Shown here in pieces: positions 12,327 to 19,971 of a stretch of DNA of 19,971 bases. Below the pieces are notes generated by a model, which saw only the letters and a program-made list of their open reading frames with translations, was not told the DNA's origin and did no database searches. The position numbers were made by a program, and so were the translations under genes. Origin of the DNA: Methanomicrobiales archaeon (GTDB lineage Archaea; Halobacteriota; Syntropharchaeia; Alkanophagales; Methanospirareceae); the NCBI GenBank assembly GCA_003160755.1, contig QEXZ01000014.1, positions 1 to 19,971 of the forward strand. The letters run 5' to 3'. The stretch's first letter is position 1. Each line of letters starts with the position of its first letter.

Positions 12327-13721
12327 ATGAATACTGAAATACCACCTGAATTGGAGAATGCGCTATCAGCTGGGGAGGGGTATTCGCTGCTGATAAAGGG
12401 AGAGCCGGGAACGGGGAAGACGATGCTTGCTTTCGAGATACTCGATGAGTTCGGGGGCGAGAATGCTATATACCTTTCAGCGAGGGTTTCACTTCCTGCT
12501 CTTTACCGCCAATTCCCGTGGTTGGAGGAACGTGCTGGCTTTGTGAGCCTGGTAGATGCGACTAACCTGTATATCTCATCAAAAGCGTTTCCTGGACCGC
12601 ACCCTTTCTCTGACATTCTTCATATGAAAATGGTACAGGTGGGAAAACCTGCTACACTCGTAATTGATAGCTGGGAGGCGATTGCATCAGAAGCAAAGGG
12701 GGAGAAGATAGCATCGCTGGAAGCGGCAATCACTGACCTGGTAAGAAATTATGCAGTGCAATACAAAATGAATTTGGTACTCATATCGGAAAGGCTTGAG
12801 ACAGGTCCGCTCGATTATATTGTTGATGGAATAGTAGAGCTAAGCCGCATATCCATAGATTACAGGAGGGCGAGGGAAATGGTGATAAAGAAATTAAGAG
12901 GCGTCAGGATAGACCAGCACAAGTATGGTTTTACCTTAGATGGTGGCAGATTTAGATCTTTCGGTCCTTTCGAGAGGAGGAAAATAGAGAAGCCGAGAAG
13001 CGTAGAAGTTGTTCCAAATACCGGCACAAATATATCTACGGGGTGCGTGGAGATAGACAGGATTTTGGGCGGTGGATTACCCAAGGGAAGCACCAATATT
13101 ATAGAATATGGAGATGATTTATCCCTCTTAGGATACCAGTCCATCGTCGCTCACATGATTATAAACAGCATCCAGCAGGGAAATTATTGCGTAAAGATTC
13201 CAAGTAGTGGGTGGGATGAGAGGAGGTTAAGGAGAGGGGTATTGCCCTTTGTAGAGGAAGAGGATTATGTGAAGTATCTCACAGTCTTTGAGGTAAGAAA
13301 GGAGAAGAAAGAGGTAAGAGAGAACGTGAAAATTTTGAAAGGTGAATCAATGGAGGAAGATTTTCCAGTGTTCACGGATTTCATTTCCGGTTTAAAACCT
13401 CCAGTCATGGCTATCATCGGAACGGATTTGTTAGAGTATCAATATCGTTTGAAAATGCCGGGCAACCTTGAAAGAATGGCGGAGTTATTCTCATATTGGG
13501 TGATGGAGTTGAGGGAGGCGGGGAATGCAGGAGTATTTGGAATGCCCACCGGGGGCGCATTGGGTGAAGAGCTGGGCCACATGGTAACAAATCGCTTTAA
13601 AGTTACCGTGCTCGACAGGAGTGTTATCCTGTATTGCAATCGCCCCGATACCAAATTACATTGCCTCGAAAATATCATCACCGAAGAAGCTCTTAAGTTA
13701 AAGCTCACCCCTTTTGTGTGA
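12327..13721 (+). CDS. KaiC/GvpD-like RecA-fold ATPase with degenerate second domain
   Basis: The 464-residue soluble protein contains two RecA/KaiC-type halves. The first (about 15-200) has an intact Walker A, GEPGTGKT at 25-32, and a Walker B strand ending in D114 (ATLVIDSWEAI). The second (about 230-440) begins with the KaiC-like lead STGCVEIDRILGGGLPKGS, but where Walker A should stand there is GDDLSLLGYQ (262-271), so it cannot bind ATP in the usual way. Archaeal proteins of this kind include the gas-vesicle regulator GvpD and many KaiC-like signalling ATPases. No gas-vesicle genes are in the window, so a gas-vesicle role is not claimed. A role as a regulator or chaperone-like switch is likely from the family. 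The predicted transcript is leaderless. Confidence 0.8.
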   Translation: MNTEIPPELENALSAGEGYSLLIKGEPGTGKTMLAFEILDEFGGENAIYLSARVSLPALYRQFPWLEERAGFVSLVDATNLYISSKAFPGPHPFSDILHMKMVQVGKPATLVIDSWEAIASEAKGEKIASLEAAITDLVRNYAVQYKMNLVLISERLETGPLDYIVDGIVELSRISIDYRRAREMVIKKLRGVRIDQHKYGFTLDGGRFRSFGPFERRKIEKPRSVEVVPNTGTNISTGCVEIDRILGGGLPKGSTNIIEYGDDLSLLGYQSIVAHMIINSIQQGNYCVKIPSSGWDERRLRRGVLPFVEEEDYVKYLTVFEVRKEKKEVRENVKILKGESMEEDFPVFTDFISGLKPPVMAIIGTDLLEYQYRLKMPGNLERMAELFSYWVMELREAGNAGVFGMPTGGALGEELGHMVTNRFKVTVLDRSVILYCNRPDTKLHCLENIITEEALKLKLTPFV

Positions 13722-13753
13722 AGATAATTTACATGTATTTGTATCGCTACTCC

Positions 13754-13763
13754 TTATTTTAAA
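13754..13763 (+). promoter_or_regulatory. TATA-like box of the GH38 gene
   Basis: TTATTTTAAA is centred about 30 bases before the ATG at 13789 and would give a leader of only a few bases. It supports 13789 over the upstream GTG at 13714 as the start. Confidence 0.4.
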
Positions 13764-13788
13764 ACGTTTCCTACGGTATTCTTGCAAA

Positions 13789-16416
13789 ATGCGTACTAAA
13801 AGAAAAAACAGTGCAGTGTACGAGAAGGAAGAAGAAAAAGATACGATTTACCTCGTCCCACACACGCATTACGATGCCATCTGGGTCTTCACGAAGGAGA
13901 ACTATTTTTACATCAATATGCTACTCATTCTGAAGGAAGTGGTTGGACTTATTGAAAAGACGGATTACAAGTTCCTGATAGAGCAAACCTTTCTGCTTGA
14001 GGAGACGGAGAAAAGGTATCCAGAACTGTTCTCAAGGATTACGAAGTGCATAAAGGAATGCAAGATAGAGATAGCCGATGGAGAATACTTGATGGCAGAT
14101 ACGATGCTCCCGGAAGGAGAAACGTTGATAAGAGAAATCTTGGTTGGTAAGAGATATGCAAAGGAGAAGTTTGGGGTTGATGTTCCGGTAATGTGGCAGG
14201 CAGACAGCTTTGGTTTGAATGCCCAGCTCCCGCAGATATACAAAAAATCTGGATACAGGTATGTTGCATTCAGAAGAGGGGCATCGAAAAAAAAGCCATC
14301 GGAATTCTTGTGGGAAGGTTTGGATGGAACGAGGATTTTAACTCACTGGATGCCTTTGGGATACAGAGCAGGATTGGACTTGACAAAACTGGAAGAAAGC
14401 TATGAGAAACTCAAGGAAGTGGCGGCAACCTCCCGTATCTTGATGCCTTCCGGGAGTGGAGTTACGATGCCGCAGCCGGAAACACCGGGGGTTGTGGAGG
14501 CGTGGAATGAAAATAAAGGAGAAAAAGCGGGGATGAAGATTGCAACACCACACGAATTCTTTGAAGCACTGGAGAAGGAAACAGAGGAGAAAAATCTCAA
14601 GATGGATGTCAGGAAGGGGGAAATGTATTCAGGGAAGTATTCCGCGGTTTTCCCAGATTGCTGCTCGAGCAGAATGTGGATAAAACAGGGACTTTGCAGC
14701 CATGAAAGTTGGTTGTTGTCTTGCGAGCGCTGGGGTACAATATCATCACTCATGAATGGCTACTATCCCTCTGATGAGTTGAGAGACTGCTGGCGAAAAA
14801 TTTTGTTCATCGCATTTCATGATGTAGTTCCCGGGACAGGGATGGACAGGGGTTATGATGAGGTAAAGGAATACCTGGGCTTCCTCAGGACCAAGATGTG
14901 CACCCTCTGCCCTCGCATGTTCCCTATAATCGTAGAGCATCAATCCGAGGAAGGTGAGGGGGGAGTTGAAGGTGGGGATATAATTATATTTAACTCGCTG
15001 TCGTGGGAAGTGAGGGACTGGGTAGAGATGGATTTGGATTTTGAGAAAGGAAAAGTAGTAGAGGTTAAAGGATTAAAAAGTGGTGAAGAGGAAATAGATG
15101 TGGAGGTTATACGGTTTACGAGGTATGAAGATGACTCGTTGAGATATGCGAGGATAGGATTTGTTCCCACGGTTCCTGGGCTGGGATATAGGGTGTATAA
15201 AATCCTTGAGCGAGGGCCTAAACGGCGTCGTTATGACCCGAATTTTATCATGATAAGGGGGAACACCATAGAAAACAGATTCTTTGGGGTTGAGATGGAC
15301 CCTGCCACAGGGTTAATTGACGTGATCCAAGGAGGAGAGAGGATTTGCACGGCGAATGAGCTTGTGCTGGAGGAAGAAACCGGCGACCTTTACTACCATG
15401 CGCAAAAATTGTGTATCCCTGTGAAAACAGAAAAAGGAGAGGGTGTGAAGTACGGCTCGTTCCGGGCAGAGAATTTCGAGATAAATGAAAGTCCTTCGAG
15501 ACGGGTTATCAACGTCAAGACCGATTATTTTTCCCTTCGCTGGCCATACAGATTGACGGAGAAGCTGGAACCACTTATATGGCAGCATAAATTCTTGGAG
15601 TGCGAAAAAAAAGTAATAGTTTATAGGGACATTCCGAGAATAGATTTCATCACGTGCATAATAGACAAGCATCCGAAGGCACGCCTCAGGGTCAGGTTCT
15701 CCACAAGCATAAACTCTTCTGATTATGCCTGCGGAAGTCAATTTGGTGTTGTCTCCCGTCCGACATGCCCATTTAGATGTAAGCCAGGAGGGAAGTGGGT
15801 TGAGAAGCCTTGTGGTGTATTCCCATCACTTAGATGGCTTGATTATTCTGACGGAAAAAAGGGCTTGACCGTGATGCACAGGGGGACACCGGAAAACACG
15901 GTAAAGGAAGGCGACATCTATTTGACACTGCTAAGAAGTGTTTCAATGCTGTCTTCGGATGGCAGGACAGGTCCTGCAATACCTGTTCCAGATGCGCAGG
16001 AGTTTAAAAATTACGTGTTCAGGTATTCCATATATCCGCATGAAGGAGATTGGCGAGAAGCTTCATCTTACAAGCATGCTCTTGAATTCAACTTCGATTT
16101 GGATGCATTGCAGTTACCAAAGGGCAAAAAAATGCCTTTGAAGCGCTCTTTTTTGAAAATAGAACCGGAAAGTGTGGTTTTATCCGCACTTAAGAGGGCA
16201 GAGGACGGAGGTGGAGTGATTCTAAGATTCTATGAGACGAAGGGAGAAGAAACGAATGCTGAAATAACTCTGTTCAGGAAGCCAAAGGCGGTCAAGGCTG
16301 TGAACATGCTGGAGGAAGAGGACGAAGGAGTGGTAAAAGAGTTGAAAAAAAAGGGTGAAACAATTGAATTGGTAATGAAACCTTTTGAGATAGTTACGTT
16401 GAAGGTGGAATTTTAG
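13789..16416 (+). CDS. Glycoside hydrolase family 38 (alpha-mannosidase type)
   Basis: From the ATG at 13789 the protein has 875 residues. The GH38 catalytic barrel occupies about 20-290. PHTHYDAIW (24-32) supplies the zinc ligands H27 and D29, WQADSFG (136-142) the nucleophile D139, and FHDVVPGTGMD the later zinc His (H344) after the three-helix region. The beta-rich C-terminal domain runs from about 400 to the end. GH38 enzymes cleave alpha-mannosides by a retaining, zinc-dependent mechanism. HTHYD replaces the commoner HSHND and the general wording is distant from lysosomal enzymes, so the substrate is open. There is no signal peptide, so it probably acts in the cytosol. A GTG at 13714 is in frame, but the added residues are hydrophobic and unlike the family, and the TATA-like box lies between. 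No other sugar gene is adjacent. Confidence 0.88.
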   Translation: MRTKRKNSAVYEKEEEKDTIYLVPHTHYDAIWVFTKENYFYINMLLILKEVVGLIEKTDYKFLIEQTFLLEETEKRYPELFSRITKCIKECKIEIADGEYLMADTMLPEGETLIREILVGKRYAKEKFGVDVPVMWQADSFGLNAQLPQIYKKSGYRYVAFRRGASKKKPSEFLWEGLDGTRILTHWMPLGYRAGLDLTKLEESYEKLKEVAATSRILMPSGSGVTMPQPETPGVVEAWNENKGEKAGMKIATPHEFFEALEKETEEKNLKMDVRKGEMYSGKYSAVFPDCCSSRMWIKQGLCSHESWLLSCERWGTISSLMNGYYPSDELRDCWRKILFIAFHDVVPGTGMDRGYDEVKEYLGFLRTKMCTLCPRMFPIIVEHQSEEGEGGVEGGDIIIFNSLSWEVRDWVEMDLDFEKGKVVEVKGLKSGEEEIDVEVIRFTRYEDDSLRYARIGFVPTVPGLGYRVYKILERGPKRRRYDPNFIMIRGNTIENRFFGVEMDPATGLIDVIQGGERICTANELVLEEETGDLYYHAQKLCIPVKTEKGEGVKYGSFRAENFEINESPSRRVINVKTDYFSLRWPYRLTEKLEPLIWQHKFLECEKKVIVYRDIPRIDFITCIIDKHPKARLRVRFSTSINSSDYACGSQFGVVSRPTCPFRCKPGGKWVEKPCGVFPSLRWLDYSDGKKGLTVMHRGTPENTVKEGDIYLTLLRSVSMLSSDGRTGPAIPVPDAQEFKNYVFRYSIYPHEGDWREASSYKHALEFNFDLDALQLPKGKKMPLKRSFLKIEPESVVLSALKRAEDGGGVILRFYETKGEETNAEITLFRKPKAVKAVNMLEEEDEGVVKELKKKGETIELVMKPFEIVTLKVEF

Positions 16417-16438
16417 TATTTGTATAGCTGAGGTAAAT

Positions 16439-16444
16439 AAAAAA
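16439..16444 (-). terminator. T-run after the duplicated membrane gene
   Basis: Six T residues on the minus strand begin 5 bases beyond the stop at 16449. T-runs are enough to end transcription in many archaea. The gap to the convergent GH38 gene is only 32 bases. Confidence 0.3.
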
Positions 16445-16448
16445 GGAG

Positions 16449-17435
16449 CTAAATAGTCTTCGCTTCCGGGGATAGCAACCTATATTCCTCATACGCTCTT
16501 TTTAGAAACTTCGATAGCACTATTGATGCACAATAAAACATCACTAACGCAAAAAATCTTGCATCCCTGAAGAGGTAATCCAGTGGCACAAAAGCTTCCG
16601 CAACACCTCCCAAGCCTATTAATCTATACCACCTCATTCCATAATAAACGAGAACATAAATGTTTATAGCGAGTAGACCACTGGCAATTCCATGATAGAC
16701 CTTAACCAGGTTCAACCAACCTTTCTGTTCCTTAGAGATAAAATACACATAAGCCAAAAAAAGCCAGCCCATTATGAAAAGAGCGATACCTGAGCACATG
16801 CTTTCCCAAAGAGCTATATTATAGTCAATGCTTATGACTGTTCGCCATAAAAACGCTATACCCACTATCACCATTAATGTTCGTTCATCTGTCATCACCG
16901 TGCTCATTAACTCTTTCACGCCCATTTCTCTCAGCTTTTTCCCCCTTACGTATAAGTATGGGGATATGAGATGCAGAAGACCTTTCTCTTCAGATAGCGA
17001 TACGTAATCCTCGTGCACCTTTTTTACGTACTTCGCTGACCATAGTACACCGCAATAAAACACCACTAATGCAATATATCTTACATCTCTGAAAAGGAAA
17101 TCCAGTGGCAGATAAGCTTCTACATGCAGTAACTTATACCACCTCATCGCATAGTAAATAACAACGTAAATATTTATGGAGACCATGCTAACGGCAATCC
17201 CCTGGTAAATCCAGTTTGACATTACCCGACCCTTCAGTTTCGTGGACTCGAGATGCATGTAAGCAAAGAGAACCCAGCCAAATAAGATGAGTACAATACC
17301 TGAGCAGGCACTTTCCCAAAGCTCTATCTTTTGGTCAAGGCTTATAAATGTTCGCCATAAAATCGCCGCAAGTACTATCACTACCAATGTTCGCTTATCA
17401 AATATCGCCTTCCCGAAGGATTCTTGTGTGCCCAT
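16449..17435 (-). CDS. Membrane protein built from two tandem homologous units
   Basis: The 328-residue protein consists of two copies of one unit, about 13-147 and 183-322, offset by 170 residues, each with about four membrane helices, joined by a soluble linker of about 35 residues. Matching landmarks are D(K/E)RTL at 13/183, LWRT.IS at 26/196, LWES.CSGI at 39/209, INIYV at 87/257, MRWY at 97/267, PLD.LFRD at 110/284 and FYC at 126/300. Conserved Trp, Arg, Glu and Cys within the helices suggest a ligand, haem or metal site, but no known motif is seen and I do not recognise the family. The gene is divergent from the second D/A pair and shares its 172-base control region. A BRE/TATA lies upstream at 17485-17501. 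Confidence 0.75.
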   Translation of the reverse strand: MGTQESFGKAIFDKRTLVVIVLAAILWRTFISLDQKIELWESACSGIVLILFGWVLFAYMHLESTKLKGRVMSNWIYQGIAVSMVSINIYVVIYYAMRWYKLLHVEAYLPLDFLFRDVRYIALVVFYCGVLWSAKYVKKVHEDYVSLSEEKGLLHLISPYLYVRGKKLREMGVKELMSTVMTDERTLMVIVGIAFLWRTVISIDYNIALWESMCSGIALFIMGWLFLAYVYFISKEQKGWLNLVKVYHGIASGLLAINIYVLVYYGMRWYRLIGLGGVAEAFVPLDYLFRDARFFALVMFYCASIVLSKFLKRAYEEYRLLSPEAKTI

Positions 17436-17484
17436 CTTTATTTAAAAGTCCCTCTCTTTCTGTATTTCTTTTAAAAGTAAAAGG

Positions 17485-17501
17485 CATATAAAAATGTTTC
17501 G
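17485..17501 (-). promoter_or_regulatory. BRE/TATA promoter of the duplicated membrane gene
   Basis: The minus strand reads CGAAAC (17501-17496) then ATTTTTATATG (17495-17485). A start near 17464 leaves a leader of about 29 bases that contains GAGAGGG before the ATG at 17435. Confidence 0.55.
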
Positions 17502-17527
17502 CTTTTTATCTGTTTCCTGCAAATTCC

Positions 17528-17547
17528 GCGTGCCACCGGTGTCACGC
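17528..17547. promoter_or_regulatory. Palindromic operator upstream of the second D/A pair
   Basis: GCGTGCCACC-GGTGTCACGC has 10-base arms with one mismatched pair (17533/17542). It matches the palindrome at 5026-5043 at all but two positions of the shared 18 bases. Its centre is about 33 bases upstream of the TATA box for the D gene and about 36 bases upstream of the BRE of the divergent gene, so a bound factor could act on both. Confidence 0.6.
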
Positions 17548-17566
17548 CGGGAAAAAAAAGGATAGT

Positions 17567-17574
17567 CTTATATG
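17567..17574 (+). promoter_or_regulatory. TATA box before mrpD copy 2
   Basis: CTTATATG follows GATAGT, as at copy 1. A start near 17597 would leave about 10 bases before the ATG at 17608. Another AT-rich word at 17582-17590 lies too close to the ATG for normal spacing. Confidence 0.45.
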
Positions 17575-17607
17575 CATGTGCTTTAAATATAAGAAATCGT
17601 CATAAAC

Positions 17608-19149
17608 ATGATAAGTGTAGTTGAACATTTTCCAGTGCTCGTGATTGCAATATCCATGCTTTCCGCATTCACTATTTTAATCGCCGGCTGGCGGAACAAG
17701 AAATCTTGTGCTTTCATCTCCATCGCAACCATTCTCGTTCAATTCATCATGTCTATTTTTATCCTGCACCACGTCCTCACTAAAGGTACCATTTATTACT
17801 GGCTCGGCGGATGGAAACCTCCCTGGGGCATAGAATACGTCGTTGATGCTTTGAATGCTTATGTACTGGTCATACTTCTGTTTTTGAGCTTGATATGCGT
17901 AGTGTATTCAAAGAGGAGCATAGAGCACGAGCTACCACATAAGATTGCCCCTTTTTATACCGTTTACCAACTCCTCGTCACCGGATTATGCGGTGTAGTT
18001 GTCACTGGGGACATATTCAACCTGTATGTGTTTGTGGAGATAATGTCTCTATCTGCGTATGCGTTAATAGCTTCGAGGGGTAAAATAGCGCTGAAGGCGA
18101 GTTTTACTTACCTCGTATTGGGTTCTATCGGTGCTTGTTTCTTCTTGCTCGGTATCGGTTTTCTGTATTCAGTAACGGGCTCGCTGAACATGCACGACCT
18201 CTCTCTTTTATTGCCACCGCTATACGGAAACAAAGTAGTTCAGGCAGCTTTTGTCTTCTTCCTCGTTGGTTTGAGCATAAAAATGGCGCTCTTCCCGCTC
18301 CATACCTGGTTACCGGATGCGCATTCCTTCGCTCCCTCCGAGATAAGTGCAATGCTTTCCGGCATTATTATTGAAGTTTCTACCTATGCGCTAATAAGGG
18401 TCTGTTTCTCGGTTTTCACGCTGGACTTCATCAAACTCTTGCCCATATTCGATTTTCTTTGCTGGATAGCCGCATTCGGTATAATCATTGGCTCTATTCT
18501 CGCGATAGCACAGTATAATCTGAAGAGGATGCTTGCTTATTCATCCGTTTCGCAAATGGGGTACATTATGCTTGCGGTTGGACTTTCCGTTTCCACGCAC
18601 TCTGCCCTTTGGGGCGGGCTGACCCCTGCATTGATGCACATACTGAACCACGCACTGATGAAAGGGTGTTTGTTCCTTGTTGCAGGAGCGTTTATTTACA
18701 AGGCTGAGTTGTGGAATATAACGGATTTCCAGGGTTTGGGCAGAAAAATGCCCTACACCTGTGCGGCTTTTACGTTAGCTGCGATTTCAATGATTGGGGT
18801 GCCGCCAAGCGTGGGCTTCGTCTCGAAGGTGTACATAATCCTTGCCTGTTTAGAATCCGGAAAATTCATATTTGTGGCGGTTATGCTGCTCAGTACGCTG
18901 CTCAACCTCGTTTATTTCTGGCGTGTGATAGAAATGATGTACATGAAGCGAGGAGAAGGTAAAGAAGAGGGACATTCATCCTCAAGCAAAAATGAAATAC
19001 CGCTTAGCATGCTTATCCCTGTATTAACGCTCGCTTCTCTCTGCATAATCGTTGGTATTCTCTGGCTTGCTAATCCTGCAGATATTCCTCTAAGCATGTT
19101 GGATAAAGTTAATGAACTATTTGGATTAGGACGGTGGGCAATACCATGA
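17608..19149 (+). CDS. MrpD-type antiporter channel subunit, copy 2
   Basis: The protein has 513 residues and about 14 helices and belongs to the NuoM/NuoN/MrpD family. E144 (VFVEIMSL), K225 (IKMALFPLHTWLPDAH) and K352 (NHALMKGCLF) are in place; E256 occupies the helix-8 position that is M256 in copy 1 and often Lys in the family. Residues 1-240 are about 80% identical to copy 1 with no gap, and long identical DNA runs remain (for example around the LLPPLYGNKVVQ codons). After about residue 265 the match falls sharply. The C-terminal half here looks like ordinary MrpD (NHALMK, GVPPSVGFVSKVY). The ATG is 58 bases behind a promoter of its own, and the stop overlaps the next gene as ATGA. No F, G, E, B or C genes precede it. 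Confidence 0.9.
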   Translation: MISVVEHFPVLVIAISMLSAFTILIAGWRNKKSCAFISIATILVQFIMSIFILHHVLTKGTIYYWLGGWKPPWGIEYVVDALNAYVLVILLFLSLICVVYSKRSIEHELPHKIAPFYTVYQLLVTGLCGVVVTGDIFNLYVFVEIMSLSAYALIASRGKIALKASFTYLVLGSIGACFFLLGIGFLYSVTGSLNMHDLSLLLPPLYGNKVVQAAFVFFLVGLSIKMALFPLHTWLPDAHSFAPSEISAMLSGIIIEVSTYALIRVCFSVFTLDFIKLLPIFDFLCWIAAFGIIIGSILAIAQYNLKRMLAYSSVSQMGYIMLAVGLSVSTHSALWGGLTPALMHILNHALMKGCLFLVAGAFIYKAELWNITDFQGLGRKMPYTCAAFTLAAISMIGVPPSVGFVSKVYIILACLESGKFIFVAVMLLSTLLNLVYFWRVIEMMYMKRGEGKEEGHSSSSKNEIPLSMLIPVLTLASLCIIVGILWLANPADIPLSMLDKVNELFGLGRWAIP

Positions 19150-19971
19150 TGGAGGAATTGATACCAATAAATTATAGACCGTTGTTAGCAATTTTATGCC
19201 CTGCAATTGGCGCTATTCTTATAATTCTGTTTAGCAAGCGCCCGAACATACGCGAGAGCTGGACGATGCTCGCAAGCATCGCGCAGTTTCTTATCGTCAT
19301 CTCCATGATACCGGCCATTATAGGGGGTGAAGTCATCAAATACACGTTTTTTACTGCATTTCCGAGCGTTGATTTTGGTTTCAGCGTAGATGCTTTTGGC
19401 CTTATATTCGCGATTACCTCTTCTTTCCTCTGGATTCTCGTCTCGTCCTATTCCATCGGATATATGCGGTCGTTGCACGAACATGCTCAAACGCGATACT
19501 ACTTCTGTTTCGCATTCGCTATCTTCGGTGCGGTGGGCGTAGCGCTATCGGGGAACTTACTCACGATGTTTGTCTTCTATGAGATATTAACGGTTTCAAC
19601 GTATCCCTTGGTGGCGCATGACCAGACACCGGAAGCGCTATTTGCAGGTCGTAAATATCTTGCCTATCTGCTTACCTCCGGCTGTTTCTTCTTAGCCGCG
19701 GTGGTGTTAACCTACCATTTTGCAGGGACGACGGATTTCGTGAATGGCGGAATATCCACCATTGCGGAGGCATCACGAGGGGCACTGACGGCGTTATTCG
19801 TGATATTCCTGTTAGGGTTCATGAAAGCGGCATGGATGCCTTTTCACTCGTGGCTTCCCACGGCAATGGCTGCGCCAACGCCCGTGAGTGCGCTACTGCA
19901 TGCAGTCGCAGTGGTGAAGGCGGGCGTGTTTGGTATTGTCAGAGCGGTGTGCTATATATACGGGATAGACT
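19146..19971 (+). CDS. NuoL/MrpA-like antiporter channel subunit, copy 2 (partial)
   Basis: The frame stays open from the ATG at 19146 (a second ATG follows at 19149) to the end of the window, giving 275 residues of the N-terminal part. It is clearly the paralogue of the product at 6678-8237: the same GYMRSL-EHAQTRYY, FYE-LT-STYPLVAH and MKAAWMP-HSWLPTAMAAPT blocks occur in order. Channel residues E146, K227 and K258 are present. The 26 bases encoding RPLLAILCP are identical in both copies (6699-6724 and 19176-19201). The loop after LVAH is 13 residues shorter than in copy 1. It overlaps the preceding stop by 4 bases. Confidence 0.9.
   Translation, partial: MMEELIPINYRPLLAILCPAIGAILIILFSKRPNIRESWTMLASIAQFLIVISMIPAIIGGEVIKYTFFTAFPSVDFGFSVDAFGLIFAITSSFLWILVSSYSIGYMRSLHEHAQTRYYFCFAFAIFGAVGVALSGNLLTMFVFYEILTVSTYPLVAHDQTPEALFAGRKYLAYLLTSGCFFLAAVVLTYHFAGTTDFVNGGISTIAEASRGALTALFVIFLLGFMKAAWMPFHSWLPTAMAAPTPVSALLHAVAVVKAGVFGIVRAVCYIYGID

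Noticed and set aside
12327..13721. Naming the ATPase gvpD
   Set aside because: Similarity to GvpD is only of general layout and no gas-vesicle genes are present.
13714..13788. Upstream GTG as start of the GH38 protein
   Set aside because: The added residues are unlike the family and a TATA-like box lies between this codon and the ATG at 13789.
15313..15741. 142-codon minus-strand ORF
   Set aside because: Shadow of the GH38 C-terminal domain, without family features.
1..19971. tRNA, rRNA or CRISPR arrays
   Set aside because: I read both strands for cloverleaf, rRNA and regular repeat-spacer patterns and saw none, though a covariance search was not possible.

Overview
The window looks archaeal, most likely a methanogen- or ANME-related euryarchaeon; the lineage is an inference from gene content and no rRNA is present. 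The reasons are a Taw3 wyosine-tRNA methyltransferase, several promoters that read as BRE (CGAAA-type) plus TATA box rather than -35/-10, some of them placed for leaderless or nearly leaderless transcripts, frequent GTG/TTG starts with GGAGG-type ribosome sites, and a split Mrp/Mbh-type antiporter operon in which the MbhD- and MbhE-like pieces are separate genes.

Layout. 1-934 is a worn accessory patch: the 3' end of an unknown gene, a doubtful small ORF, a ribbon-helix-helix (RHH) regulator with matching palindromes on both sides, and a fragment of a minimal nucleotidyltransferase. 935-1534 (minus) is taw3. 1535-1966 is non-coding and carries nested inverted repeats. 1967-11954 is a long Mrp-like operon on the plus strand in the order F, G, E, MbhD-like, MbhE-like, B, C, D, NuoL/MrpA-like, a small two-helix protein, a second long D-like protein (609 aa) and a NuoM-like protein. 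12011-12277 is a small Cys-rich membrane protein. 12327-13721 is a KaiC/GvpD-like ATPase with a degenerate second half. 13789-16416 is a family 38 alpha-mannosidase-type glycoside hydrolase. 16449-17435 (minus) is a membrane protein made of two tandem copies of the same unit. 17608-19971 is a second copy of the D plus NuoL/MrpA-like pair, cut by the window end.

How the parts fit. The Mrp-like subunits should form one membrane complex that exchanges Na+ for H+ through several antiporter-like channels. No hydrogenase, Fpo or other redox subunit is visible, so the complex is either a stand-alone secondary antiporter or has its redox partner elsewhere. The second D/A pair has no F, G, E, B or C genes of its own and could supply alternative channel subunits to the same core. 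Both D/A pairs are preceded by nearly the same palindrome (CGTGACAC-TG-GTGTCACG in the first) at the same distance from a TATA box, which suggests control by one transcription factor.

The points most worth a second look are: the shared palindrome; the two D proteins, about 80% identical over the first ~240 residues and much less alike afterwards; the substitution of a channel lysine by Met, Asn or Glu in several subunits; the MbhE-like protein with an extra ~90-residue domain; the tandem-duplicated membrane protein; and short repeats that occupy most of the wider gaps in the operon.
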